Assembly (NCBI GenBank): GCA_024687305.1
Contig: JAILEQ010000110.1
Span: 1 to 36,619, forward strand
Source: Lachnospiraceae bacterium
GTDB taxonomy: Bacteria > Bacillota > Clostridia > Lachnospirales > Lachnospiraceae
Reading direction: 5' to 3'
DNA: 36,619 bases
The notes below the pieces were generated by a model. It was not told the DNA's origin. It saw nothing but the letters and a program-made list of their open reading frames with translations, and ran no database searches. Within the stretch, counting starts at the first letter, position 1. Every line of letters starts with the position of its first letter. The position numbers and the translations under genes are program-made. Shown here in pieces: positions 6,716 through 14,303 of the stretch.

Positions 6716-8653
6716 ATGAATATTCCTATAACTGATCATTTGGGGAACGAGTTTGAAAGTATAAAAAGTTTGGCGAAACATTATAACCTACCAGACTATG
6801 TTGTTGCTGCACGCTTGAAGAAAGGGTGGTCTATTGAAGCTGCTGTAACAACACCTAAAAGAGATACTATTAAGCCCTATATTGATAGGAATAATGTTGT
6901 CGATCATGAAGGGAATTCGTTCAAATCACAGAAAGAAATGTGCGAATTCTGGAAGGTTGATAGAGCTTCGTTTGGTAAAAGATTAGAGGCGGGGTGGACA
7001 ATAGAAAGAGCACTTACTACACCAACAAAGAGATATAAAAAAACGCATTTTGATAAAGACGATATTTGTGATCATAAAGGTAATAAATTCAATTCCCAAA
7101 AAGAAATGTGTGAATTCTGGGGAATTGATAAAGATGCCTTTAGTAAAAGATTGGATTCCGGATGGACGTTAGAAGATGCTTTAACAAAACCTAAAGGCTA
7201 TAATCCCAGTCAGATTGAAAAGAATAAGTGTTACGATCATCTAGGAAACCAATATGATAGCCTATCACAAATGGCAGCAGCATATAGTATTCCGCTTCCT
7301 ACGCTTTCTACGCGAATAAAAAAAGGCTGGTCAATAGAAGATGCCTTAACTAAGCCTAAAGGTTTCAATCCATCAAGAGCCGAAGAAGCAGGATGTTATG
7401 ATCATTTGGGGAATGAGTATAATACCTTATCTGAAATGGCAAAGGCATATAATATTCTGCCAAGTACTCTTCAGAGGCGATTGAGTAAGGGTGTTCCGCT
7501 AGAGGATGCGTTAAAAGAATCTGATAGAACAATATCTCGAAATTCGGTAAAAATAAAAATATGTGATCATCAGGGGAATGAGTATAATAGTCTGTCTGAG
7601 ATGGCAAAGGCATATAATGTTCCGATAAGTACTCTCCAGAGGCGATTGGGTAAGGGCGTTCCGGTAGAGGATGCGTTAAAAAAATCTAATAGAACTAGAT
7701 CAACAAATGCGATAGACATGTTTTATGTGGACCATGAAGGGAATAGATTTAGCACGAAGGAGGAGATGTGTGATTATTGGGGTGTTAGTAAAAAAACGTT
7801 TGCAAGTAGGATTAAAGAAGGTTTCTCACTTGAAAAAGCATTAACTTATAGGCGGAATATAATAAAAGATCCTTTGGGAAATGAATTCTCGTCAATTAAA
7901 GATATGTGTGAGTATTGGGGGTGCTCCTATACTATTTTCTCCCAAGTGCGAAAAAGCGCACCAACCTTAATGGATGCTTTGAAGGAAGCGGCGAAGAGAA
8001 CGGAGGAAAAGAGGAACGGTAATGGAATAAGACATGGACGAGAATGCATTGATCACTTAGGGAATACATTTTCTTCAATAACAGCTATGTGCAAATATTG
8101 GAAAGTAAATAATGGTCTGTTCCAAGATAGAATAGAACGTGGCTGGAGTGTTGAGGATGCTCTTACAAAAGGAAAAGTACATACGCATACTAAAACAGTA
8201 AATTGCAAAGATCATTTGGGAAACACGTTTCCTGATGTGAAGAGCCTGTGCGATTATTATGGCGTGAGTAAACTGGCATATATATCCAGAATTCAGAGAG
8301 GAATGCCACTTGAAATGGCTTTGACAAAGCCAACACAACAGAAACATGGGAGAGACGACAATTATGTAGATCATGTAGGAAATGAGTTCGATACTTTGCA
8401 AGAAATGCTTGATTACTGGAATGTTGAAAGAGGCACCTACTTTGCTCGATTACAAAGAGGTTTATCCTTGGAAGAAACACTGTCCGGTAAAATATTTAGT
8501 CGATTAACAAGAAATATGGAGTATGGGGGTTTTTCGAAAATAAGTTTTGCATATGAAGCAGATGACATACAATATTTTGAATGCCATAAACAAGATGGTT
8601 ATATTGATTTTCTTACAAAAGCAGAGATAATGTCTTCCAAAGCATTACGATAG
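6716..8653 (+). CDS. protein of eleven tandem HTH-like modules
   Basis: The 645-residue protein is almost wholly repeats. Units begin at Asp7, 63, 119, 174, 229, 284, 339, 385, 446, 499 and 552, mostly 53-56 residues apart. The consensus is DHxGNxFxSxxEMCxxWxV....FxxRLxxGWSxEDALT. Each unit appears to be a short beta hairpin (DHxGNxF) followed by two or three helices like a helix-turn-helix. The ending RLxxGWSxEEALT is reminiscent of small DNA-binding modules beside phage and HNH homing endonucleases, related in spirit to NUMOD domains. A 55-residue unique tail ends the protein. No catalytic motif is seen. The ATG directly follows the helicase stop. I infer a modular nucleic-acid-binding subunit for the helicase/nuclease pair. 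A structural or surface role cannot be excluded, but there is no signal peptide or membrane helix. Confidence 0.75.
   Translation: MNIPITDHLGNEFESIKSLAKHYNLPDYVVAARLKKGWSIEAAVTTPKRDTIKPYIDRNNVVDHEGNSFKSQKEMCEFWKVDRASFGKRLEAGWTIERALTTPTKRYKKTHFDKDDICDHKGNKFNSQKEMCEFWGIDKDAFSKRLDSGWTLEDALTKPKGYNPSQIEKNKCYDHLGNQYDSLSQMAAAYSIPLPTLSTRIKKGWSIEDALTKPKGFNPSRAEEAGCYDHLGNEYNTLSEMAKAYNILPSTLQRRLSKGVPLEDALKESDRTISRNSVKIKICDHQGNEYNSLSEMAKAYNVPISTLQRRLGKGVPVEDALKKSNRTRSTNAIDMFYVDHEGNRFSTKEEMCDYWGVSKKTFASRIKEGFSLEKALTYRRNIIKDPLGNEFSSIKDMCEYWGCSYTIFSQVRKSAPTLMDALKEAAKRTEEKRNGNGIRHGRECIDHLGNTFSSITAMCKYWKVNNGLFQDRIERGWSVEDALTKGKVHTHTKTVNCKDHLGNTFPDVKSLCDYYGVSKLAYISRIQRGMPLEMALTKPTQQKHGRDDNYVDHVGNEFDTLQEMLDYWNVERGTYFARLQRGLSLEETLSGKIFSRLTRNMEYGGFSKISFAYEADDIQYFECHKQDGYIDFLTKAEIMSSKALR
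7400..7729 (+). repeat. recently duplicated 165-bp coding units inside the repeat protein
   Basis: Units five and six (7400-7564 and 7565-7729) are much closer to each other in DNA than the other units are, with long identical stretches such as ATGGCAAAGGCATATAAT and GAGGATGCGTTAAAA. The differences are concentrated in a few codons around the predicted recognition helix (LPSTLQRRLSKG versus PISTLQRRLGKG). This points to recent in-frame duplication. Confidence 0.8.
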
Positions 8654-8770
8654 TATTGGCTTGCAGTTCATTTATGTGTTAATTGAGTAAGAAAACAGTA
8701 CCTATTTTGTCCCTATTGTGTATCTTTCTTTCTAAAAAAATCCATGCTATGATCATAATGGAAAGAGTGA

Positions 8771-8801
8771 AGAGAATGTCATGATCGGCATTCTCTTTTT
8801 T
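8771..8801 (+). terminator. intrinsic terminator after the island operon
   Basis: AGAGAATG (8771-8778) pairs with CATTCTCT (8789-8796) across a 10-base loop and runs into a T tract. It lies about 120 bases after the repeat-protein stop and just before the right copy of the 157-bp repeat. The bases between 8654 and 8770 show nothing else that I can name. Confidence 0.75.
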
Positions 8802-8802
8802 G

Positions 8803-8959
8803 GCGAGCGGGCTCATATTTTGCTAACGCAAAATATTCGTGTCGCGCTGTCGCGCTATCGTCTGCTCGCAAATCGAACACACTTGTGAGCAAGCTCCCGT
8901 GTGTTCTTTTGCTCTCATCCGGCCCCGCTCGTAGAAACGCGCAGGTCGTCCCCGCGAGA
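8803..8959. repeat. 157-bp structured direct repeat, right copy
   Basis: This is the partner of 1528-1684 at an offset of 7275 bases. It continues into a further hairpin, CCCCGCGAGAAGGCGC (8950-8965) against GCGCCTTCCTCGCGGGG (8997-9013), where the left copy instead has a shorter GAGAGGTTC/GAACCTC hairpin. No protein is supported here. Confidence 0.9.
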
Positions 8960-9022
8960 AGGCGCAGGAAGAATAGCGCAGGAGAGAAGATTGCGAGCGC
9001 CTTCCTCGCGGGGACTCCATTT

Positions 9023-9096
9023 CCCCGTCTCGCGTTCGCATAACAAAAAAGGACATCCGTTTGGATGTCCTATTGTTATGCGAGCGCGAGACGGGG
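9023..9096 (-). terminator. tRNA-Gly terminator nested in a palindrome that copies the tRNA 3' end
   Basis: Immediately downstream of the tRNA on the minus strand, GGACATCC/GGATGTCC (9051-9058/9063-9070) is followed by a T run and can act as the intrinsic terminator. Around it are 24-bp inverted arms (9023-9046 and 9073-9096) matching at 23 positions. The right arm is the acceptor and T-stem 3' strand of the tRNA itself. The left island end has a decayed version of the same design. Confidence 0.75.
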
Positions 9097-9154
9097 ATCG
9101 AACCCGCGACCCCAACCTTGGCAAGGTTGTGCTCCACCGCTGAGCCACTCGCGC
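9083..9154 (-). tRNA. tRNA-Gly (anticodon GCC)
   Basis: On the minus strand the acceptor stem GCGCGAG pairs with CTCGCGC. The D arm is GCTCAGCGGTGGAGC. The anticodon arm CAACC-TTGCCAA-GGTTG shows GCC. The T arm is GCGGG-TTCGATC-CCCGT. CCA is not encoded. The 3' end (9082-9102) is duplicated at 1775-1795, which makes this tRNA the likely integration target of the island to its left. Confidence 0.95.
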
Positions 9155-9184
9155 ATTTGTTGTGCTTTGTTTCGCACGCAAGTT

Positions 9185-9214
9185 ATACTAACACAGGTAA
9201 ACGGATAATGTCAA
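9185..9214 (-). promoter_or_regulatory. promoter of tRNA-Gly
   Basis: On the minus strand TTGACA (9214-9209) and TAGTAT (9190-9185) are spaced by 18 bases and end about 30 bases before the mature tRNA 5' end. Confidence 0.6.
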
Positions 9215-9307
9215 TTGTTTTTTTGAAAATATTCGGCGACGGCAAAAACACCTCAAAAATCCGCTAAAACAGGGCAATTCGAGTACTGATCCATAGCCCT
9301 TTGGTCA

Positions 9308-9336
9308 TTGACAAAAGAGAGTAAATGTACTATCGT
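9308..9336 (+). promoter_or_regulatory. promoter of the acyl-CoA synthetase gene
   Basis: TTGACA (9308-9313) and TATCGT (9331-9336) are spaced by 17 bases, 54 bases before the ATG. The core GTAC-TATC-GTAC lies across the -10 box and is symmetrical, so a regulator site is possible. Confidence 0.5.
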
Positions 9337-9390
9337 ACTTTGTTAGATAAATGCGTTAAAGCAGAAAAGTAATGAAGAGGAAACAAAGCT

Positions 9391-11025
9391 ATGCCTATTA
9401 CAGAAATACTCGAACAAAACGCCGCCAAATACGGTAATGACGTTTGTCTTGTGGAGATAAATCCCGAAGTTAAGGAAGTAAGGAGAGTTACGTGGAAGGA
9501 GTACGAACTTATCGAGCCCAATCCCACGACTCACTACAGAAGAGAGATCACCTGGAACGTGTTCAACGAGAAGGCAAATCGTTTTGCGAATATGCTTCTT
9601 TCGAGAGGTGTTACGAAAGGCGATAAAGTTGCCATTCTCCTTATGAACTGTCTTGAGTGGCTTCCGATCTATTTTGGAATTTTAAAGACCGGTGCGCTTG
9701 CCGTTCCGCTCAATTTCAGATATGCCTCCGATGAGATAGAATATTGTCTTAAACTCGCCGAAGTCGATGTTTTGGTATTCGGTCCCGAGTTTATCGGACG
9801 TATCGAAGCCATCGATGAGAGAATATCCAAGAATCGTCTTCTTTTTTATGTAGGTGACAACTGCCCTAGTTTTGCGGAAGACTACAATTCCCTTACGGCG
9901 AACTGTTCAAGTGTATCGCCCGACATCAAACTTACGGATGACGACGATGCTGCAATCTATTTTTCATCGGGAACGACCGGATTTCCCAAGGCAATATTGC
10001 ATGCACACAGAAGTCTTATGCATTCATGCAAGGTTGAGCAGGCTCATCACGGACAGACAAAAGACGATGTGTTCCTTTGCATACCCCCTCTTTATCATAC
10101 AGGCGCAAAGATGCACTGGTTCGGAAGTTTCCTTGTTGGCGGCAAAGCCGTTTTGCTAAAGGGAACAAAACCCAAATACATTTTTGATGCCGTATCTCAG
10201 GAACAGTGCACGATCGTGTGGCTGCTCGTTCCGTGGGCTCAGGATATTCTGGAGGCTATCGACAGAGGCGAGCTCAAACTTGAAGATTACAAACTTGATC
10301 AGTGGAGACTTATGCACATAGGTGCACAGCCCGTTCCGCCCAGTCTTATAAAGCGGTGGAAAGAAATCTTTCCGAATCATCAATATGATACGAATTACGG
10401 ACTTTCCGAATCGATCGGTCCCGGCGCTGTTCATCTCGGCGTAGAGAATATAGATAAAGTCGGTGCGATCGGTAAGGCAGGATACGGCTGGAAGACCCGT
10501 ATAGTAGATGAGAACGGAAACGACGTTAAAAAAGGCGATGTCGGAGAACTTATTTTGCAGGGCCCCGGTGTCATGAAGTGCTATTATCATGACAAGAAGG
10601 CTACCGCCGAGGTACTTAAAGACGGCTGGCTTTACACCGGCGATATGGCTGTTGAAGACGAGGACGGCTTCATAATGCTCGTCGATCGTAAGAAAGACGT
10701 TATCATCAGCGGCGGTGAGAACCTTTATCCCGTTGAGATCGAAAACTTCATAAGGAATCACGATGCGGTTCATGATGTGGCAGTCATCGGTATGCCGGAT
10801 TCAAGACTCGGTGAGATCGCGGCAGCGATCATTGAGCTTAAGCCCAACATGATAGTGACGGAAGAGGAGATAAATGAATTCTGTCAGGCGATGCCCAGAT
10901 ATAAGCGTCCCAGGAAGATCATTTTCGCCGATATTCCCAGAAATCCCACGGGTAAGATCGAAAAACCCAAACTTCGTGAAATTTATTGCGGCGTAAGTCT
11001 TGTAGAAGCACAGAATAAAGGTTAA
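9391..11025 (+). CDS. AMP-forming acyl-CoA synthetase
   Basis: This 544-residue enzyme of the ANL superfamily adenylates a carboxylic acid and transfers it to coenzyme A. The ATP-binding motif YFSSGTTGFPKA lies at 190-201. The hinge region DGFIMLVDRKKDVIISGGEN starts at about 425, and the C-terminal catalytic lysine is in NPTGK (Lys522). The length and motif order fit the medium/long-chain fatty-acyl-CoA ligase branch, but the substrate cannot be read from sequence. An insertion near residues 33-48 (WKEYELIEPNPTTHYRREIT) makes the N terminus longer than usual. ATG 9391 follows AGAGGAAAC. It is a single-gene unit between its own promoter and a terminator at 11031. Confidence 0.9.
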   Translation: MPITEILEQNAAKYGNDVCLVEINPEVKEVRRVTWKEYELIEPNPTTHYRREITWNVFNEKANRFANMLLSRGVTKGDKVAILLMNCLEWLPIYFGILKTGALAVPLNFRYASDEIEYCLKLAEVDVLVFGPEFIGRIEAIDERISKNRLLFYVGDNCPSFAEDYNSLTANCSSVSPDIKLTDDDDAAIYFSSGTTGFPKAILHAHRSLMHSCKVEQAHHGQTKDDVFLCIPPLYHTGAKMHWFGSFLVGGKAVLLKGTKPKYIFDAVSQEQCTIVWLLVPWAQDILEAIDRGELKLEDYKLDQWRLMHIGAQPVPPSLIKRWKEIFPNHQYDTNYGLSESIGPGAVHLGVENIDKVGAIGKAGYGWKTRIVDENGNDVKKGDVGELILQGPGVMKCYYHDKKATAEVLKDGWLYTGDMAVEDEDGFIMLVDRKKDVIISGGENLYPVEIENFIRNHDAVHDVAVIGMPDSRLGEIAAAIIELKPNMIVTEEEINEFCQAMPRYKRPRKIIFADIPRNPTGKIEKPKLREIYCGVSLVEAQNKG

Positions 11026-11030
11026 AATAG

Positions 11031-11061
11031 TGGTGTATCGATTTACTCGGTACACCATTTT
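11031..11061 (+). terminator. terminator of the acyl-CoA synthetase gene
   Basis: TGGTGTA (11031-11037) and TACACCA (11051-11057) flank a 13-base loop and are followed by TTTT, six bases after the stop codon. Confidence 0.6.
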
Positions 11062-11104
11062 CAGCAACTGAAAACAGGGGACAGTACAAATAGGGGAATG
11101 TAAC

Positions 11105-11542
11105 ATGATTTCAAGCGAGGATATTAAGCATTTTGCTTCAGGCAGAAATATTCTTCTGGTTGAAGACAACGAGATTAACGCAGGCATAGCAAAGGCGCAG
11201 CTTGAGCCTGCAGGGTTTAATGTGGCATGGGTTGATGACGGCAGCAAAGCATGTGAGATGTTTATGAATTCAAAGCCACATTATTATTGCGCTATCGTGA
11301 CCGATCTTATCATGCCGGTTATGGACGGAATGGAAGCCGCTAAAGTCATAAGAAACAGCGACAGAGACGACAGCGACATTCCGATACTCGGGATCACTGC
11401 CAACGCTTTTTCGAATAATGCTTCATTGTTGTCGGAGAGCGTGATCAACAGCGTAATCTCAAAGCCATACAAGAGAGAAGATCTCCTGGATTGGATATAC
11501 AGCAGTGTTATGGAGTACGAAAAGACAGATGTTACAGGCTAA
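11105..11542 (+). CDS. stand-alone response-regulator receiver domain
   Basis: The 145 residues make a single CheY-like receiver. The acidic pocket is Glu20-Asp21, the phosphoacceptor is Asp67 in TDLIMPVMDG, the conserved Thr98 is in ITANAF, and Lys120 is in SKPYK. There is no output domain. The sequence resembles the C-terminal receiver of hybrid histidine kinases (ILLVEDNEIN ... MPVMDGMEAA) more than a classical regulator. It may be a free phosphorelay carrier or the remnant of a hybrid kinase. ATG 11105 follows AGGGGAA. Its 3' end overlaps the azlC start by 14 bases, an unusual partner for an exporter. No kinase is visible nearby. Confidence 0.85.
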   Translation: MISSEDIKHFASGRNILLVEDNEINAGIAKAQLEPAGFNVAWVDDGSKACEMFMNSKPHYYCAIVTDLIMPVMDGMEAAKVIRNSDRDDSDIPILGITANAFSNNASLLSESVINSVISKPYKREDLLDWIYSSVMEYEKTDVTG

Positions 11543-12290
11543 AAAGGCTGATGAGTTAAAAGACGGATTCAAAAAAGGGATACCGATTGGGGTTGGATAC
11601 CTGGCGGTATCCTTTACATTTGGTATATGGGCGGTGGAAAGCGGCGTTCCTATCTGGATGACAATACTTATCTCGATCACAAATCTTACGAGCGCAGGGC
11701 AGTTTGCGGGAACCGGGCTTATGGTCGCAGGCGCTTCTTTCTTTGAAATAGGTCTTTCGGTATTCGTCATAAATATAAGATATATGCTGATGAGTCTGGC
11801 CCTTACCCAAAAGTTGGCAAAAAGAACACGTATCGGGCAAAAACTCATTTTCGGCTACGCTGTTACGGACGAGGTGTTCGCGATAGCGTCCACCAGAGAA
11901 AAGGAAGTTACGGCGCATTACATGTTCGGCCTCATTTCGACACCGATACTGGGCTGGACGCTGGGAACGGCGCTCGGAGCGATAACCGGAAGCATTTTGC
12001 CGGAAAGACTTGCCGATGCCATGGGAATAGCGCTTTATGCGATGTTCATTGCCATAATCATTCCGCCCGCAAAAAAATCACGCCCGATCTTGGGAGCGAT
12101 TGCCATTTCCATCGTGATCACGTGCGCTTTACGATATATTCCGATATTTGATTTCATCACGGAGGGCTTTGCGATGATAATCGCGACTGTGCTCGCAGCG
12201 GCAATAATGGCTAAAGTCGCACCGATAAAAGATGATAATAAAATCGACGAAGATGCCGATATAAATACTAAGGAGGTGTGTCATGAATAA
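11529..12290 (+). CDS. azlC: AzlC family branched-chain amino acid exporter, large subunit
   Basis: This membrane protein of 253 residues has the AzlC pattern: KGIPIGVGYLAVSFTFGIWA at the N terminus, ITNLTSAGQFAGTGLMVAGA, and FVINIRYMLMSLAL. Several hydrophobic segments follow through to the C terminus. With AzlD it forms a small exporter in the cytoplasmic membrane; in characterised cases it exports branched-chain amino acids or analogues such as azaleucine. ATG 11529 is preferred over an upstream in-frame GTG at 11505, because the later start gives the usual family N terminus. The gene overlaps the receiver gene by 14 bases and azlD by 8 bases, so the three are probably co-translated. Confidence 0.88.
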   Translation: MLQAKKADELKDGFKKGIPIGVGYLAVSFTFGIWAVESGVPIWMTILISITNLTSAGQFAGTGLMVAGASFFEIGLSVFVINIRYMLMSLALTQKLAKRTRIGQKLIFGYAVTDEVFAIASTREKEVTAHYMFGLISTPILGWTLGTALGAITGSILPERLADAMGIALYAMFIAIIIPPAKKSRPILGAIAISIVITCALRYIPIFDFITEGFAMIIATVLAAAIMAKVAPIKDDNKIDEDADINTKEVCHE

Positions 12291-12594
12291 GATACTCGGA
12301 TACACCGCAGCGGTCATAATAATGGCCTTGGTAACTTATATACCGAGAGCCCTGCCGCTTACCTTATTTTCTAAACAGATAAAATCACGGTTCATACGAT
12401 CGTTTTTATATTATGTACCGTATGCGGTACTGGCAAGCCTTACGTTTCCGGCGATCTTTTATTGCACCGACAATCCGGTGGCTGCCGTCGTCGGAACGAT
12501 CGTGGCACTTGTAATGGCTTTCTTTGAGCAAAGTCTCGTTGTTGTTGCGGCTTGCGCGGTATTATCAATGTTTATTGTAAATCTTTTCGGATAA
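12283..12594 (+). CDS. azlD: AzlD family exporter, small subunit
   Basis: The 103-residue hydrophobic protein has three to four membrane helices. It carries the AzlD signature near its start (VTYIPRALPLTLFSK), including the conserved Pro-Arg. It is the obligate small partner of AzlC. The ATG overlaps the end of azlC by 8 bases, and an AAGGAGGTG ribosome site lies inside azlC, which secures this start. Confidence 0.88.
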   Translation: MNKILGYTAAVIIMALVTYIPRALPLTLFSKQIKSRFIRSFLYYVPYAVLASLTFPAIFYCTDNPVAAVVGTIVALVMAFFEQSLVVVAACAVLSMFIVNLFG

Positions 12595-12618
12595 AAACAA
12601 TGATCAGGAGGGTTATGT

Positions 12619-14274
12619 ATGATACTTCAGTTTGTCGGAGCGGATCATCAGGTTACGGGGTCATGCCATTATGTGGAGGCATGCGGCAAAAGATTCGTGG
12701 TGGACTACGGTATGGAACAGGGCAATTTGTCATACGAAAGTAAAGGACTTCCCTGTAACGAAGCGGACATCGATTTTGTTCTTCTTACCCATGCGCATGT
12801 AGACCACTCGGGAATGTTGCCCAAGCTTTGCAAGAACGGTTTCAGAGGTCCGATCTACGCAACGGACGCAACCGCAGACCTTTGTTCCATCATGCTTCGT
12901 GACTGTGCACATATCCAGCAGCAGGAAGCTGAATGGAAGGCACGTAAAAAGAAAAGAAGCGAGCTTGTTGAAGGCGATTCGGAACCCATCTATACAATGG
13001 AAGATGCAGAGCATGCCATCAAGTGTCTCGTACCCATACATTACGACGAACTTGTTGAGATATATGACGGTATAAAGATCAGATTTACCGACATAGGACA
13101 TCTTCTGGGATCGTCAAGTATCGAAGTATTTTTAAATGAAGACGGCGTTCACAGGACCGTTTGTTTTTCGGGCGATATAGGTAACAAAGACCAGCCACTC
13201 ATCAAAGACCCCGCTTATACGGACAAAGCCGATTATGTCATAATGGAATCGACTTACGGTGACAGACTTCACGAGAAGGCGGTCATCAACCCGGTTGAAG
13301 ATCTTGCCAAGATCATTCAGGAGACGCTGGACGGCGGTGGTAATCTTGTAATTCCTTCTTTTGCGGTCGGAAGAACGCAGGAGATCCTTTATTTCATAAA
13401 GCAGATAAAAGAAAGAGGTCTCGTGAAATATCATGATTTCCCGGTCTATGTCGACTCGCCTCTTGCCGTAGATGCGACCGAGATCTTTGAAAAGAATTTC
13501 TTTAACTGTTTCGACGATGAAGCAATGGAGATGATAAGTAGGGGCGAAAACCCGCTTACATTCCCGGGACTCAACCTTGCCATCACATCGGAAGAATCAA
13601 AAGCAATCAACTTCGACGAAGAGCCCAAGGTCATCATTTCCGCATCGGGCATGTGCGAAGCGGGTCGTATAAGACATCACTTAAAGCATAATCTGTGGAG
13701 ACCGGAATGTACCATTCTTTTCGTAGGTTATCAGGCGATGGGAACTTTGGGACGTGCCATCATCGACGGCGCCACGGAAGTCAAACTTTTCGGCGAACCG
13801 ATCTCGATAAGAGCTGAGATAGCATCACTTCCCGGGCTTTCCGGCCACGCCGACAAAGACGGCCTTGTTGAGTGGCTTGCAGCCTTTAAAGAAAAGCCCA
13901 AGCATGTATTTGTGGTACACGGTGACGATCAGGCAGCCGAAGCCTTTACAGAGTACGTTAACAAGGAGATGAAGATCCCGGCAACGGCACCTTACTCGGG
14001 CACGATATTTAACCTCGTAAGCGGAGAGTTTGAGTACGAAGCAACTCCCGAAAAACGCAAAAAGAAAGTATTCATCGTATCCGATGCGTTTGCACGTCTC
14101 GTTGCGGCAGGTCAAAGACTTATGGCCGTCATTCAGAAGAATCAGGGTCATGCGAACAAGGATCTGGCGAAGTTTACGAATCAGATCAATTCGCTTGCCG
14201 ACAAGTGGGATCCGGACAACTTTATCATCGACGAGATAGACGGCAAAAAGGGAAAAAGAAAAAAGAAAGGATAA
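12619..14274 (+). CDS. metallo-beta-lactamase/beta-CASP fold RNA-processing-type hydrolase
   Basis: This 551-residue protein has the zinc motif THAHVDHSG (His58, His60, Asp62, His63), His161 in GHLLGSSSIE, and Asp186 in SGDIGN. The beta-CASP part contains SASGMCEAGRIRHHLKHNL, and the late zinc ligands lie in SGHADKD and VVHGDD. It is the CPSF-like family of nucleases and not the RNase J branch, so a role in RNA cleavage or decay is likely. A lysine-rich C-terminal tail (KKGKRKKKG) could help bind RNA. ATG 12619 follows AGGAGGGTT. It stands 24 bases after azlD and may be read through from it. Confidence 0.85.
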   Translation: MILQFVGADHQVTGSCHYVEACGKRFVVDYGMEQGNLSYESKGLPCNEADIDFVLLTHAHVDHSGMLPKLCKNGFRGPIYATDATADLCSIMLRDCAHIQQQEAEWKARKKKRSELVEGDSEPIYTMEDAEHAIKCLVPIHYDELVEIYDGIKIRFTDIGHLLGSSSIEVFLNEDGVHRTVCFSGDIGNKDQPLIKDPAYTDKADYVIMESTYGDRLHEKAVINPVEDLAKIIQETLDGGGNLVIPSFAVGRTQEILYFIKQIKERGLVKYHDFPVYVDSPLAVDATEIFEKNFFNCFDDEAMEMISRGENPLTFPGLNLAITSEESKAINFDEEPKVIISASGMCEAGRIRHHLKHNLWRPECTILFVGYQAMGTLGRAIIDGATEVKLFGEPISIRAEIASLPGLSGHADKDGLVEWLAAFKEKPKHVFVVHGDDQAAEAFTEYVNKEMKIPATAPYSGTIFNLVSGEFEYEATPEKRKKKVFIVSDAFARLVAAGQRLMAVIQKNQGHANKDLAKFTNQINSLADKWDPDNFIIDEIDGKKGKRKKKG

Positions 14275-14303
14275 TCGGTTTACATAACACCGATGATTTA
14301 CAT

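Noticed and set aside
7400-7729. Tandem similar DNA units suggestive of a CRISPR array
   Set aside because: The units are in frame, about 165 bp long, part of a continuous coding sequence, and lack short identical repeats with unique spacers.
1801-8800. Integrase, transposase or phage structural gene in the island
   Set aside because: Every sizeable frame was inspected; none shows tyrosine or serine recombinase, DDE transposase or capsid features.
8823-9181. Several overlapping frames around the tRNA-Gly
   Set aside because: They are artefacts of reading through the tRNA and its palindrome (IPVSRS and ERETGIEPAT type translations).
10156-10773. A 205-codon minus-strand frame opposite the acyl-CoA synthetase
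   Set aside because: It is antisense to conserved motifs of a certain gene and shows no protein-family features.
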